Assembly: GCA_031002005.1 (NCBI GenBank)
Contig: JARYHS010013631.1
Location: 64,663,832-64,727,831 of the forward strand
Length of the DNA stretch: 64,000 bases
Direction: 5' to 3'
Source: Vandiemenella viatica
Lineage: Eukaryota > Arthropoda > Insecta > Orthoptera > Morabidae
Shown here: piece after piece, positions 1 through 9,342 of the stretch
How the letters are laid out: each line of letters opens with the position of its first letter
Numbering within the stretch: the stretch's first letter is position 1
Position numbers and translations under genes: made by a program
Notes under the pieces: generated by a model
The model's database searches: none
What the model was told of the DNA's origin: nothing
What the model saw: only the letters and a program-made list of their open reading frames with translations

Positions 1-327
1 TGGTAAGTGACGGGTTCATTATCAGTATTCATGTTGTAATTTAAATCAAGGGAAAAAATTAAAGAAAATTAATAAAACATGAACTATGAACTAAGAATCA
101 ATGTTTAGAATATATTCCAGAAATCCCTTCCATAAAATTACTTTTTTTTTGTGATACAATCCGATGTCCGAAATACTCAGGGTACAGCTCCTTACTAAAT
201 TTATTGAAGCTACTTAATAAAACAAAAGCAAAAGGTTAATAGCAGCACATACCTACAAAAAAGCAATACAATTACTTTCAATCAATGAAAGTATGAAGAA
301 AAATTTACACTACACATCGATACTTAC
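1..327. other. Intron (after exon 2) of the carrier gene
   Basis: This stretch follows the exon 2 donor on the minus strand and runs off the window edge, so it belongs to the second intron. The first ~20 bases (TGGTAAGTGACGGGTTC...) resemble the right terminus of the foldback MITE at 39508-39712, so a copy probably straddles the edge. The rest is AT-rich and I see no further feature in it. Confidence 0.6.
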
Positions 328-483
328 TTCATAAAATGCAAAGCGAAATGTGGAATATGTTAGTTGCCTCATTATTGCTGCAGACAACCCATTGTTGAGT
401 GCAAGGAATCCTTCGTTTTGAATGATGTGCTTTGTGGTTTGCAGTAATGTGTGTTTGACTTCTTGCTGAGTTTGCATATGAAC
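328..483 (-). CDS. Mitochondrial dicarboxylate carrier-like protein, exon 2
   Basis: The product is an SLC25-family inner-membrane transporter, closest to the dicarboxylate carrier (SLC25A10/Dic) that exchanges malate or succinate for phosphate. The 52-codon exon reads VHMQTQQEVKHTLL... and ends ...RQLTYSTFRFAFYE. It has the family's QTQQ after helix 1, the NEG matrix-helix motif and the NGLSA-x-xRQLTYST helix-2 block. On the minus strand an AG acceptor (TTTCAG, ending at 484) precedes it and a GTAAGT donor (322-327) follows, so both ends are phase 0. It joins in frame to exon 1 at 32686-32781. Family assignment rests on remembered family patterns. The exact paralogue is uncertain because insects have several Dic genes. 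Remaining exons lie left of the window. Confidence 0.88.
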
Positions 484-612
484 CTGAAATATCAAGAAAC
501 AAAATCTAGAATTTAAATATCATTAGGCAATTAAAACAAGGATGGATAAGAAAAGTAAATATATCACTTACCAGAGATAAAGGTAAATAAGGTAGGATAG
601 GGAAAATATGTG

Positions 613-935
613 TCACTTACCACAGATGAAGGCAGGCAGAAGAGCCAGATGAACACAAAAAAATACAAACACACTTTAGAAAATTTTGGAAAAAGTTGAC
701 CAACTATAATTGTTGGACAGAATTATCGTTGGTCAACTTTCTCCCCCACCACTGGTGTGATCCCCACCCTTCCCTCTTATTTTATCTTTGGTATATATAT
801 GTGGTAGGCCTGGATGTGTACATACCATTTCCCCCGCCATATGTGATGCCTCTTACATGAGTAGGTTATTAACTGAAATATTGTAAAGTGTTTTTGTGTT
901 TGTCTGGCCCTCCTCCCTTCAACTTTGGCAAGTGT
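613..935. repeat. Foldback MITE copy with diverged interior
   Basis: The left arm (CACTTACCACAGATGAAGGC) and the right arm (CCTTCAACTTTGGCAAGTG) match the two arms of the MITE at 39508-39712. The middle (CCGCCATATGTGATGCCTCT, ACTGAAATATTGTAAAG) also aligns to that copy. This copy is longer and contains an extra segment with its own short hairpin (GTTGACCAAC...GTTGGTCAAC). Borders are approximate. Confidence 0.55.
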
Positions 936-1716
936 TTGGTATATATAATATATCATCTCTTTCCATATAAAAATGATATATACAATAAGTTATCATGTAA
1001 AAGATTATCACTGTAAACGTGGATTCATGGCAATTAAAATGAAAATAAGAAATGCCAGGGTAAAATAAAATAATCATTCACCACAGATGACAAGGAACAC
1101 ACTTTCTAATGTTCTGGTACAAACCATTCTCATGATTAGAGAAGGAGATACAAGGGAACTGAATGTGCATACAATGAGATTCAAAATCCTGAAAGTAAGT
1201 TCTGCTTTTAAACATTGCTGTAGTATCACTGCAGTTCATGTGTGCTGAGTTTGTCAAGTCATTGGTAAGGCAAGGATTCTCCGAGCAAACAGTTCTGCAT
1301 TTCAAAAGCTCAATGTCCAAGACAATTTATACACTCACTGTTTGTGAAATTAGGCCGTCCTTTATTTCTTGAATGGAACAGGCTCTAAACCATCCGAAAT
1401 TCACCATCAAATTTATGATTTTTCAATAAAAGATGTGAAAATTTGCATGATGCTGCACAGATTGCATCTTCTAACAACCTTTAGCTAAGAATAATTTCAT
1501 TGTCTACTGATAGTGTATTTCCTTGTGATTAACATTTTTCCAAACCCCTTTCTTGATGACAGGTAGTTCCACAATTATGGTGATTCCAAAGAAGCTATTC
1601 AAATCATAGGCAAGGTTTAAGAACTTGGTGCCCAATTATAAAACATGCTTTAACTACAATGTAAAGTATACAGAAAAATACACTGTGTACTTGAAACAGC
1701 AATAAAAATATTTTAT
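936..1716. other. AT-rich intronic spacer
   Basis: Between the foldback repeat and the hAT-1 target-site duplication I see no convincing coding sequence, terminal repeat or RNA gene. Short open frames here have no recognisable domain. Confidence 0.5.
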
Positions 1717-1955
1717 AAGCAGATTAGGCTTGCAACGAATATTCGGCAACTATTCGGTATTCGGCCTATTCGGCCACTTTTTTACTATTCGGCCGAATAC
1801 TTAGGAATACTTAGGATTTTTTTTTCCGTTAGATAATTGCCTAAAATAAAACGATTGATTCATTGCATGATAATGTATTTATCTTACAATTACAAAAAAT
1901 AATCGTGCATGGTCAAACTTACATGATGTTAAAGCAAAACAAAAATATTAAATAC

Positions 1956-3319
1956 CTATTCACTGGAATCATCATAATTGAAATTTAGGAGTGGAAGATT
2001 GTGATGCAGAAATACTAATTTTTCTGCATTATCAGGTAGTAGTTTACTTCTTTTCTTCTCGTAGACATTTCCAGCTTCAGAGAAAAGCTGCTCGGAATAA
2101 ACACTGCTTCCTGGCGCGGACAAGTATTTTGCTGCAAGCTTTGTCAAACACGGAAATTTCTCTCTTCCTGCTTGCCACCAAATGTACGGGTTATCATGCC
2201 ATGATATACTATTAATACTTAGGGGTTAGAGTGCTAGCTCTGCGTGCCGAAGGCCGCCGGTTCGAATCCGCATGGATGTTTAAGTGTTGTGTGTCTGTGT
2301 GAATGTCCTGTCCGTCCTGTGGTGTCCATACATTGGAAAAATACAATAAATATACTGGATGACGACTTATAAACTGAAAGCAATAACAATTACATTGAGC
2401 TGGCTGTATGGCCTCCGTAGCCAAATGCCATTAAAAAAAATACTATTAATATTTAAATAAACATCAATTTCAGTTTCAACTGCATTTTTTCCTTGTGATG
2501 TCCCTGCATTGATCGTACTTTTCTCTGTAACAATCTCTTCAAAACAATCGATAAAAGATGAGTGTGTACTCTGACTGTGACCCGACTCTTCCGTCATCCT
2601 CTTGGACTGAATAGGGGACGAATTCATGCTGCCGTCGCTGCTTGTTTCACAGTACGTCTATAGACCATCGATCGAAATATACTGCCTTGTTTTTTCTCTT
2701 TGCAGTTGACTGCTGAAAACTGAAGCGAGAGTCCAAAGCGGTTGCCGACAAATAATTTTTATTTGTGGCAATGTCTTCAAATCGTTGGTTCAACTCTTGT
2801 TGAATGACAAGTCTAACTTGGCTTAGATTGGCTGTTAGCTCTGATGTGCTAGTTTTATTGCAATATCGCATTAGAGCAACAACATAAAGAATAATTTCAG
2901 AAATGCATGCATATACGGAACTGGTGATTTTTGTTAGTTCTTCAAATTGTTGTAGTAATCTCATACGTTGCTCTAAAAGCTCCCATTGAGCAGCAGTAAA
3001 GTTGACAATGTTGCAGTCACTGAAATTACCCGTTTTTGCTCCATTAACCTTTCAAGCATATAATATGTGGAATTCCACCGCGTACTGACATCTTGCACCA
3101 AATCATGCTCGGGAAGACTCAAATGCTTTTGCAGTTTTTCTTGCACAATACTGGAATGATTGAAAGGAGTCACGATCCGCCTTCCTGCAGCTATCATTTC
3201 CATCACTTCTGATTGAACTTTCAGACAATCGACAACAATTAATTGGAGAGTATGAATGAAACAACGAACTGAGGCCAACCCTGCATTGCCATAATTTTAG
3301 ATTTTCTTGTCAGAATTAA
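1956..3319 (-). pseudogene. hAT transposase, C-terminal two thirds
   Basis: Minus-strand frames give a hAT transposase of the ZBED-like type. 2973-3300 has CFIHTLQLIVVDCLK and STRWNSTYYMLERL (the conserved RW block). 2647-2964 is the helical insertion region, with ...ATALDSRF. 1956-2147 has the C-terminal dimerisation segment SSVYSEQLFSEAGNVYEKKR...KLLPDNAEKLVFLHHNL. The blocks are separated by frameshifts and by the SINE at 2218-2439. The upstream part continues beyond the Tc1-like insertion (LENWEDSWLPFCLNI near 4752-4800). It cannot be functional. Confidence 0.85.
2218..2439 (+). mobile_element. tRNA-derived SINE-1
   Basis: A tRNA-like head contains a B box GGTTCGAATCC at 2259-2269. A unique body ending in an A-rich tail (ATTAAAAAAAA) follows. 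It is flanked by 12-bp target duplications ATACTATTAATA at 2206-2217 and 2440-2451. It interrupts the hAT-1 transposase. The A box is less certain. Confidence 0.88.
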
Positions 3320-3321
3320 TA

Positions 3322-4749
3322 CACAGACGGAAAAAAAAATCCCAACACCAAGAAAAAATTATTGTAGAGTAATGAAATTTGGACAATGCATTTGTCAAGT
3401 TAACATGTTTAATTGATTAAATTTTCAAGATCACAGGTTAATTTAAGCTCAAGAAAATGCATTTCAAATGTGAAATACTGTTAAATTAATAGCCGGTGTA
3501 ACCTCCAGAATTTTGAATGCAAGCCTGCAAACGTGAATGCATTGTGTCATACAGGTTTCGAATGTCACTTTGTGGTATGGAGTTCCATGCTTGTTGTACT
3601 TGAGCTGTCAATACTGGGACGGTCAGTGCTGGCTGTGGATGATGCTGGAGTTGTCGTCCAATGATATCCCATACGTGTTCAATTGGAGACAGATCTGGTG
3701 ATCTCGCAGGCCAAGGTAACATGTCGACACTCTGTAGAGCACGTTGCGAGACAACAGCGGTATGAGGGCGAGCGTTATCCTGTTGAAAAACTCCCCCTTG
3801 AATGCTGTTCATGAATGGCAGCACTACAGGTTGAATTACCAGACTGACGTACAAATTTGCAGTCAGTGTGTTTGGTATAACCACAAGAGTGCTCCTGCTG
3901 TCATAGGAAATTGCTCCCCAGACCATGACTCCAGGTGTAGGTCCAGTGTGTCTAGGCCGCAGACAGTTTGGTTGCAGGCGTTCCCCTGGCCTCCTTCTGA
4001 CCAACACTCGGCCATCACTGGCACCAAGGCAGAACCTGCTTTCATCAGAAAACACAACAGATCTCCACTCCGTCCTCCAATGAGCTCTGGCTTGACACCA
4101 CTGGAGTCGCAAACGGCGATGGCTTGTAGTCAGTGGAATGCACGCTACAGGGCGCCTGGCTCGGAGCTGTCCTTGAAGTAACCGATTTCTAACAGTTCGT
4201 TGTGTCACTGTGGTACCAACTGCAGCTCGAATTTCTGCCGCAGACGCATTACGATGCGCCACAGCTGTACGCCGAATACGGCGGTCTTCCCTCTCAGTAG
4301 TGCCACGTGGCCTCCCGGAACCCGGTCTTCTTGAGGCAGTACCATCCCTTGACCACTGCACCCAACAATCATGCACAGTGGATACATTCCGGCCAAGTCT
4401 TTCTGCAATATCGCGAAAAGAAAATCCACCTTCTCGTAGCCCTATTACACGACCTCGTTCAAACTCGGTGAGCTGTTGATAATGGCTTCTTCGTCTTCTT
4501 AAAGGCATTCTTGGCTAACATCAACTCACTATGTCAAATCTCAGCGGTAAATAACGTTCACAAACTTTACAGCGCGTATTTAAAGCAAACCTGATTTGCA
4601 AGCTCTGAGTAGCGCTACTAGCGCCACACTTATGCGCGAAGCGTGAAATTTGAATCAATGTCATCTTTCAGATGTATAAACACGCCTACCAAATTTCGTT
4701 TATCTAACACAAGTCTTTCTTGGTGTTGGGATTTTTTTTTCCGTCTGTG
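3322..4749 (-). mobile_element. Complete Tc1-like DNA transposon
   Basis: This 1428-bp element is flanked by TA on both sides (3320-3321 and 4750-4751). The terminal inverted repeats are about 34 bp and identical by eye, starting CACAGACGG, then A9, then TCCCAACACCAAGAAA. It encodes one uninterrupted transposase on the minus strand and lies inside the hAT-1 transposase gene. Identical termini and an open ORF indicate a recent insertion. Confidence 0.96.
3486..4508 (-). CDS. Tc1-like transposase (intact ORF, 340 aa)
   Basis: This is a cut-and-paste transposase of the Tc1/mariner superfamily. The N-terminal bipartite paired-like DNA-binding region has HTH1 at about residues 13-52 (LTEFERGRVIGLREGGFSF...), a GRPR-type linker (GSGRPRGT, ~63-70), and HTH2 at ~75-110 (ASAAEIRAAVGTTVTQRTVR). 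The catalytic domain follows with VVFSDESRF (first Asp), FQQDNARPHTA (second Asp) and SPDLSPIEHVWD (Glu). Length is typical for Tc1 (about 340 aa). By my count 32 residues separate the second Asp from the Glu, against 34 in canonical Tc1. It starts at ATG 4508 within the TIR-bounded element and has no internal stop. Whether it is expressed cannot be read from the sequence. Confidence 0.95.
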   Translation of the reverse strand: MPLRRRRSHYQQLTEFERGRVIGLREGGFSFRDIAERLGRNVSTVHDCWVQWSRDGTASRRPGSGRPRGTTEREDRRIRRTAVAHRNASAAEIRAAVGTTVTQRTVRNRLLQGQLRARRPVACIPLTTSHRRLRLQWCQARAHWRTEWRSVVFSDESRFCLGASDGRVLVRRRPGERLQPNCLRPRHTGPTPGVMVWGAISYDSRSTLVVIPNTLTANLYVSLVIQPVVLPFMNSIQGGVFQQDNARPHTAVVSQRALQSVDMLPWPARSPDLSPIEHVWDIIGRQLQHHPQPALTVPVLTAQVQQAWNSIPQSDIRNLYDTMHSRLQACIQNSGGYTGY

Positions 4750-4751
4750 TA

Positions 4752-5371
4752 TATTCAAACAAAACGGAAGCCACGAATCTTCCCAGTTCTCCAACTTGTA
4801 ACTGATAAACGTTGAGGATGATGACATTTCGGCCTATATTCAACATTTAGTCTAAATGCCCTTCTCACAGACTTAAAAACGAGGTATGAGGATGTTGGGA
4901 CTACGGAAATACTGCACTTTGTTATCGATCCATATAATGAAGAATTGCATCTCATACTACAAGAAGATTATTGATCGAAGTAATCACTATCGTACTATGT
5001 AGGGGGCAGTTCAGAAAGTGGTATCAGCAATTCGGTCTTAAGAAGGTTATACAAATTGCTTATCCCGTATTAGGAACTATTGTAATAAAGCTTTTCCATC
5101 TTCACACCTCATTGGATGTTATTCTTAAGAAAAAAAGTCGTAAATAATACAACGTAGATACTTGAGGCCATACTTCAAGCTTGTTAAAACAGGCACAGAG
5201 TGGTGGGAGGTAACTCTGCTTTAACAGGCGGGCGAGAGACAAGCACAGCAATACAGATTTTGGCTCACTCCGGCCGAATACTTTTGCCGAATATTCGGCT
5301 ATTCGGCCAGGAAGTTTGCCGAATATTCGGTATTCGGCGTATGGCCGAATATACTATTCGTTGCAAGTCTA
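4752..5371 (-). pseudogene. hAT-1 transposase upstream remnant and 5' end
   Basis: This is the part of hAT-1 upstream of the Tc1-like insertion. A minus-strand frame near 4755-4830 (TFISYKLENWEDSWLPFCLN) resembles the hAT core strand region. Further upstream I could not align anything. The last ~110 bp hold the GCCGAAT-rich subterminal repeats and the right TIR. Confidence 0.45.
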
Positions 5372-5379
5372 AAGCAGAT

Positions 5380-5979
5380 GTCTTGCTTCACCCCCCCCCC
5401 TTAATACCCTTTTAGAATTAACATACTGGATATATTTCTCCCCTTCATAAGTGTCTCAATTGCTTTGATGCAATCCTCCATCTTTCCCTATCTTGAGGTA
5501 ACCTCTTCATCATAACATACTTACATCCTACATGCCCAATTATTTACTTCATATATTTAATCTCTGTCTTCTGCTACAGTGTTTCTTTTTCCCTCCATTA
5601 ACAAATTAACCTAATTCACATGTCTTAAAATCTGATCCACCATCCCATCTCTCCTTTCTCCAATATTCTTCTACAAATGCCTTTCCCTGTCCATAACTTT
5701 CAAAACACATTCACTTTGCACTTTAAAAATTCACTCAATTTTCTGAATATATTGATATACATAATTTATATAAAAATAAAATGAAAATAATTTAATTTTA
5801 TAAATGTATACAAAAAATGCAAAATAAATAATAATAACAAGTGATATCTTTATTGAAAGGGTCTTGCAGAGCAGGTAGAGATCAACAGAAAGCCTGGTAT
5901 CATGAGAAATGTTGGCAAGCTAGTCCTCATCTACGGACCTCAGATGAGATTCTAATATCTCGAAAGAATGTCAGTTCTC
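5380..5979. other. AT-rich spacer with poly-C tract
   Basis: A C-rich run (5391-5400) directly follows hAT-1. The rest is AT-rich with no domain, terminal repeat or RNA gene that I can identify. Confidence 0.45.
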
Positions 5980-6215
5980 AATGTAAAATAGTTTCCGTGC
6001 TCTCTGGATAGTGCTGCATCCCAATATTAAATGCTGATGCTTCAGGAGAACTGTTTTGACTAATTTCTAGGGTCAAACTACACTGAGATGAGTTTCACAC
6101 ACTCAACTAATGGTCTGCTGAAAGGTCTGAACAGTCTCACTAATGAAGAGAGCACAGCCGTCAGGTGGCTGGGTCACTCACCGGAAATTGTGGTGTCAGC
6201 TGTTCTCTCCGTAGC
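5980..6215 (-). pseudogene. Penelope-like element 3' end (left of LTR insertion)
   Basis: This segment shares blocks such as GCTGCATCC-AATATTAAATGC and CACTGAGATGAG-TTCACA with 55840-55950, the 3' region of another Penelope-like copy. On the minus strand its coding end continues across the LTR retrotransposon into 10068-10250, where the frame KHPNKMFEDNSL-LHDLWQ matches the C-terminal GIY-YIG-region end of that copy. The LTR element therefore inserted into this element. Confidence 0.55.
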
Positions 6216-6219
6216 AAGT

Positions 6220-6929
6220 TGTAACATAACCATGGAAATTATGGGTATATTTTTAGTGTAGATAGTGATCTGAGAGGTAGATATAACGTCTTTGGAGTTG
6301 AGCGATTATTTAGCATGCTTTGGAACAGTCTTGTAATGTCAACGGTCGAGTGAGTAACAGCCAGCGGGAGCTAACTAGCTGCGGCTGCGTGCGTGTGTAT
6401 ACAGCTTAACCAATGTTCCGAGGTATAAAACACTGTGTGGACATTGCTGAGGCATTTTGTGGACTATGAAGGTTGTTCTGAGTGAAATGGTTTCACACAA
6501 ACTGTGTATGGTGAACCGCTGCTGAGTTGGACCATGTAGATTGTGTAATAATTAATTACGGGGCTTGTACTAAATGTTTCCAACTTTAATTATCCCCGAA
6601 TCTGCATTCTTTGGTGAAGAAGATTAGTTTTTAGTGTCTGCTGGCTTGCTTAGAGATTTTGTAGTTTCAGATGAATAAATTTGAATGAACTGTGAAAGCT
6701 GAAATGTGGGTGTATTTCTCAGTAGTTTCTTGCTTGTTTCCTGTGACTGCAATTTAATTAGTTTATCCAATTAGCAAAAAATCAGCAGACTGGCAAACCG
6801 AACGTTTTAATTATAAGTGATAAGTAGTGGAGAAAAACATAGTACATTGTGTTAATCAGTATAGCTTCACTGCTGCATCGACGAACTTTAATTAATCTAA
6901 AGCCCCAACAAACCACGTATGACGTTACA
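6220..6929 (+). repeat. 5' LTR (710 bp)
   Basis: It begins TGTAACATAACC and ends GTATGACGTTACA. A TATA box (GGTATAAAAC, about 6422) and a possible poly(A) signal (GAATAAA, about 6672) give a plausible U3-R-U5 layout. By eye it differs from the 3' LTR at roughly 16 positions plus an 11-bp indel near 6790 and 9910. Confidence 0.93.
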
Positions 6930-6947
6930 TGGCGCCTCAGTGACAGG
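6930..6947 (+). other. Primer binding site of LTR element
   Basis: TGGCGCCTCAGTGACAGG starts at the first base after the LTR. The leading TGG pairs with a tRNA 3' CCA end. The tRNA identity was not determined. Confidence 0.75.
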
Positions 6948-7761
6948 ACGTGTGGTAAAATAGGCATCTGGAAGAGAAATAACTTTCGATTCCCGAGCAT
7001 ACACACGGGGATAACAAGGAAAGAAGATAAATTACGGCAAATTACGAACAAGATGACAATTGGGTTCAGAGACGACAATAGCCAAAGAGGAAGATATACC
7101 ACACCAGCAGCACGAGTTTGTTAAGTCAAAGACGGCTAGTGAAGATAATCTACTTGAAGACCAGTAGGAGGTGGCGCAGCCCAGTGGAGGACAGAGTAAC
7201 TAGACGAGCATTTCCGAGCGGAGCCGAGAGCAGACGACAGGCGGCCGACGTCTACGCAGACTGGACTTTCACGAGGGTGTCCGGGACCAACCGAAGGAAG
7301 CCGAGCGGGAGCAGCTGATCCGAGTCAACCTGCGACAGCCGAGGGGAGCCGAGGAGCCAACAGTGAAGACGTGGAAAGCTAAGTGGGCGCTAATTTGCTG
7401 CTAGCAAGCTGCTGCGAAGCGTCTTTCCTATCCGTTCCGTTCCTTTAATATTTTTGTTCCTGTAATTTCAAATCACCTATAGGAAGGAAAACCGAGTTGG
7501 GTTTTTCTCTCCATTTCCAATTCCTTTGTCATTCTAGTGACACTTACGGCATATCGACAATCTAGGCGCTGGAGTATTTACGCTGCAGAAGTAGTTTGTT
7601 TCCAGTTTGCATGGATTTAATTCTGATATGGTGAACGTGTTTTGTGAATAGCGGCGTTGTGTTGATTTTATTTGCAGTGAATCGGAGGGGGAAAGTAAAG
7701 CAACTGAGTTATTATCTTTATTGCGTTTTCTCGTTGGATTTGTAAGACAAACATACCGAAA
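6948..7761 (+). other. Leader of LTR element
   Basis: This untranslated leader is distinctly more GC-rich than the surroundings, with repeated GCCGAG motifs between about 7210 and 7360 (e.g. GGAGCCGAGAGC, AGCCGAGGGGAGCCGAGG). By position it could hold an RNA dimerisation or packaging signal, which is inference. Short open frames here have no recognisable domain. Confidence 0.5.
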
Positions 7762-8964
7762 ATGAGTGACGAGACGGAGTCAAAATTGGCTGAAATGCTG
7801 GCTAGGTTTGCTGAAACCCTTAATGATAAATTTGATTCTAAATTTGACTCTTTAGATAAATCCCTTAATGGTAGACTCGAAGTAATGGGAAAGGAACAGA
7901 AATTGCACATAGCAGAGTTAGTAAGAAAACTTGACCATTATGGTGATATGTGGGTCGGGCAGATGGAGAAGTTGTCCTATCAAATTTCCGAGTTAACAGA
8001 ACAGGTTAAGAGGCCAAATGCAAACGTAATTTTACAGACAGGGAGCGAAAGATTAAGGAAGAAGAAAATTCAGGAAGATGTTTTTTTGCCTAATACTATA
8101 TTAGGGGATGCCTTGAAGAATGAAGGTGAGACAAATTATAAAGGGGTTAGGGCTGTAGAAACAGATGTTCGAGAATGTCAAGGGAAGTTTGTGGAGAAAA
8201 ATATACAAGAGAAAATTTTTGAGGTAGCAGATGGGATTTTTTGTGATACCCTTGCGAAGGAGAAGGCTAAATTACGGGAGAATGAGGTTATAAAAATTAA
8301 AGTGGAGGGATTTTTATCTGTAACTACCGGAGAAGTAAAGTTGGATAGAATTAAAGCAGTACGACAGCCATATGGCTTTGACAATAGTGACTGGAGCGGG
8401 AGCAGTGGCCGACAGTCGGCTCATACTAGCATATACCGGGTTACTGTTGGAACCCGGGCCACAAAAGAATTTACCTCCGCGACACTAGCGAGCGCAGAAG
8501 AACAAACGGCCGAGTTGTGTTACGCACTCGAACGTAATAACCTGTCAGAATCACTTACTTTCGATGGCGAGAAATATCAAGGAGTTACTGGTATAACAAA
8601 ACAGTCTCAGTTTGTAGGTGAGGAGAATGAAATCAACAGAAAATCTATACGGTGGAAGACTAATGAGGAAAATGAAATCGACAGAAAATCTATACGGTGG
8701 AAAACTAATGAGGAGAATAAAATTTACAGAAAATTCATACGGTGGAAAATTAATGAGCGTGGGCAAACAAGTGTTAAATTACCCGATTGTGACCAGACGA
8801 ATAAAAGTAATCCTGTCCTGTCATTTTCATATTTTTTTTTCTTCTTTTCAATTACCAATCCTCCTTTTGAGAGAAAATCTCTGTACTACTATAAATCCTA
8901 CTTTTCCCTTACCTTCGAAGGTGCAAACAGCAATATAGAAGCTCGAAGAAGTGTGGTAAAGTGA
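7762..8964 (+). CDS. Unknown coiled-coil protein of LTR element (400 aa)
   Basis: This is the only ORF in the LTR element, starting at an ATG in good context (CGAAAATGA). Residues ~1-90 (MSDETESKLAEMLARFAETL...) are rich in heptad-like Leu/Lys/Glu and should form a coiled coil. The middle is charged (Lys/Glu-rich), followed by three 15-residue tandem repeats at ~287-331 (consensus EENEIxRKSIRWKTN). Near the C-terminus is a hydrophobic FFFFF stretch encoded by a T-run. I see no CCHC zinc knuckle, no gag major homology region and no protease motif. By position it could act as a gag-like or RNA-binding protein, but this is inference and the family is unrecognised. Confidence 0.75.
   Translation: MSDETESKLAEMLARFAETLNDKFDSKFDSLDKSLNGRLEVMGKEQKLHIAELVRKLDHYGDMWVGQMEKLSYQISELTEQVKRPNANVILQTGSERLRKKKIQEDVFLPNTILGDALKNEGETNYKGVRAVETDVRECQGKFVEKNIQEKIFEVADGIFCDTLAKEKAKLRENEVIKIKVEGFLSVTTGEVKLDRIKAVRQPYGFDNSDWSGSSGRQSAHTSIYRVTVGTRATKEFTSATLASAEEQTAELCYALERNNLSESLTFDGEKYQGVTGITKQSQFVGEENEINRKSIRWKTNEENEIDRKSIRWKTNEENKIYRKFIRWKINERGQTSVKLPDCDQTNKSNPVLSFSYFFFFFSITNPPFERKSLYYYKSYFSLTFEGANSNIEARRSVVK
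8620..8754 (+). repeat. Three 45-bp tandem repeats inside the ORF
   Basis: Units at 8620-8664, 8665-8709 and 8710-8754 each encode 15 residues ending IRWK-x-N. The first two are nearly identical and the third is more diverged. The unit length keeps the reading frame. Confidence 0.95.
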
Positions 8965-9332
8965 ATAAAGTGACGCGTGTGATGTGATGCTTTGGAGCAT
9001 AAATGTGTACAGGTCATTGACCTGAGTGCAGCTTGTATTTATATCTGAAGCAATGCTTCTGACAGCAAGTTGCTCAACTTGCAATTGAATACCAATTCAT
9101 GTTTTTTTTTTCCTATTTTGTGTTCTGTGTTTTTTTTTTTTTCTTTTCTTATGTTTATTGTTTCTGATTTGTCTTGTGTGTAATATTTTTATTATATGTT
9201 TCTTGAACTAAATGTGTAAAATATTGTCAATGCCAAACGGAAAGCCACCAAAGTAGAATTGTATAGCGATTTTTTTCTTTGCTTGTCTTGATAATTGATC
9301 ATGCCTAATATGATCAATTATCACAAGTTATT

Positions 9333-9342
9333 AGGGAGGGAG
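9333..9342 (+). other. Polypurine tract of LTR element
   Basis: AGGGAGGGAG lies immediately upstream of the 3' LTR, the expected plus-strand priming site. Confidence 0.8.

Larger units (their letters stand above)
1725..5371 (-). mobile_element. hAT-1 DNA transposon (interrupted, decayed)
   Basis: The terminal inverted repeats are TAGGCTTGCAACGAATA at the left and TATTCGTTGCAAGTCTA at the right (one mismatch). They are flanked by identical 8-bp target duplications AAGCAGAT at 1717-1724 and 5372-5379, diagnostic of hAT. Both subterminal zones carry repeated ATTCGGC/GCCGAAT motifs (1739-1800 and 5270-5350), presumably transposase-binding sites. The transposase is on the minus strand and broken. 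A SINE (2218-2439) and a Tc1-like element (3322-4749) are nested inside, so hAT-1 is the oldest layer. Confidence 0.93.

Noticed and set aside
2259..2269. Possible true tRNA gene at the SINE-1 B box
   Set aside because: The surrounding sequence does not fold into a full cloverleaf by eye and has a SINE body, A-tail and TSD.
3744..4479. Open frames on the strand opposite the Tc1-like transposase
   Set aside because: They are shadow frames of the intact transposase gene with no domain of their own.
7118..7318. Arg/Ser-rich open frame in the LTR-element leader
   Set aside because: It is short, lies in a GC-rich untranslated leader, and its composition comes from GCCGAG-type repeats rather than a domain.
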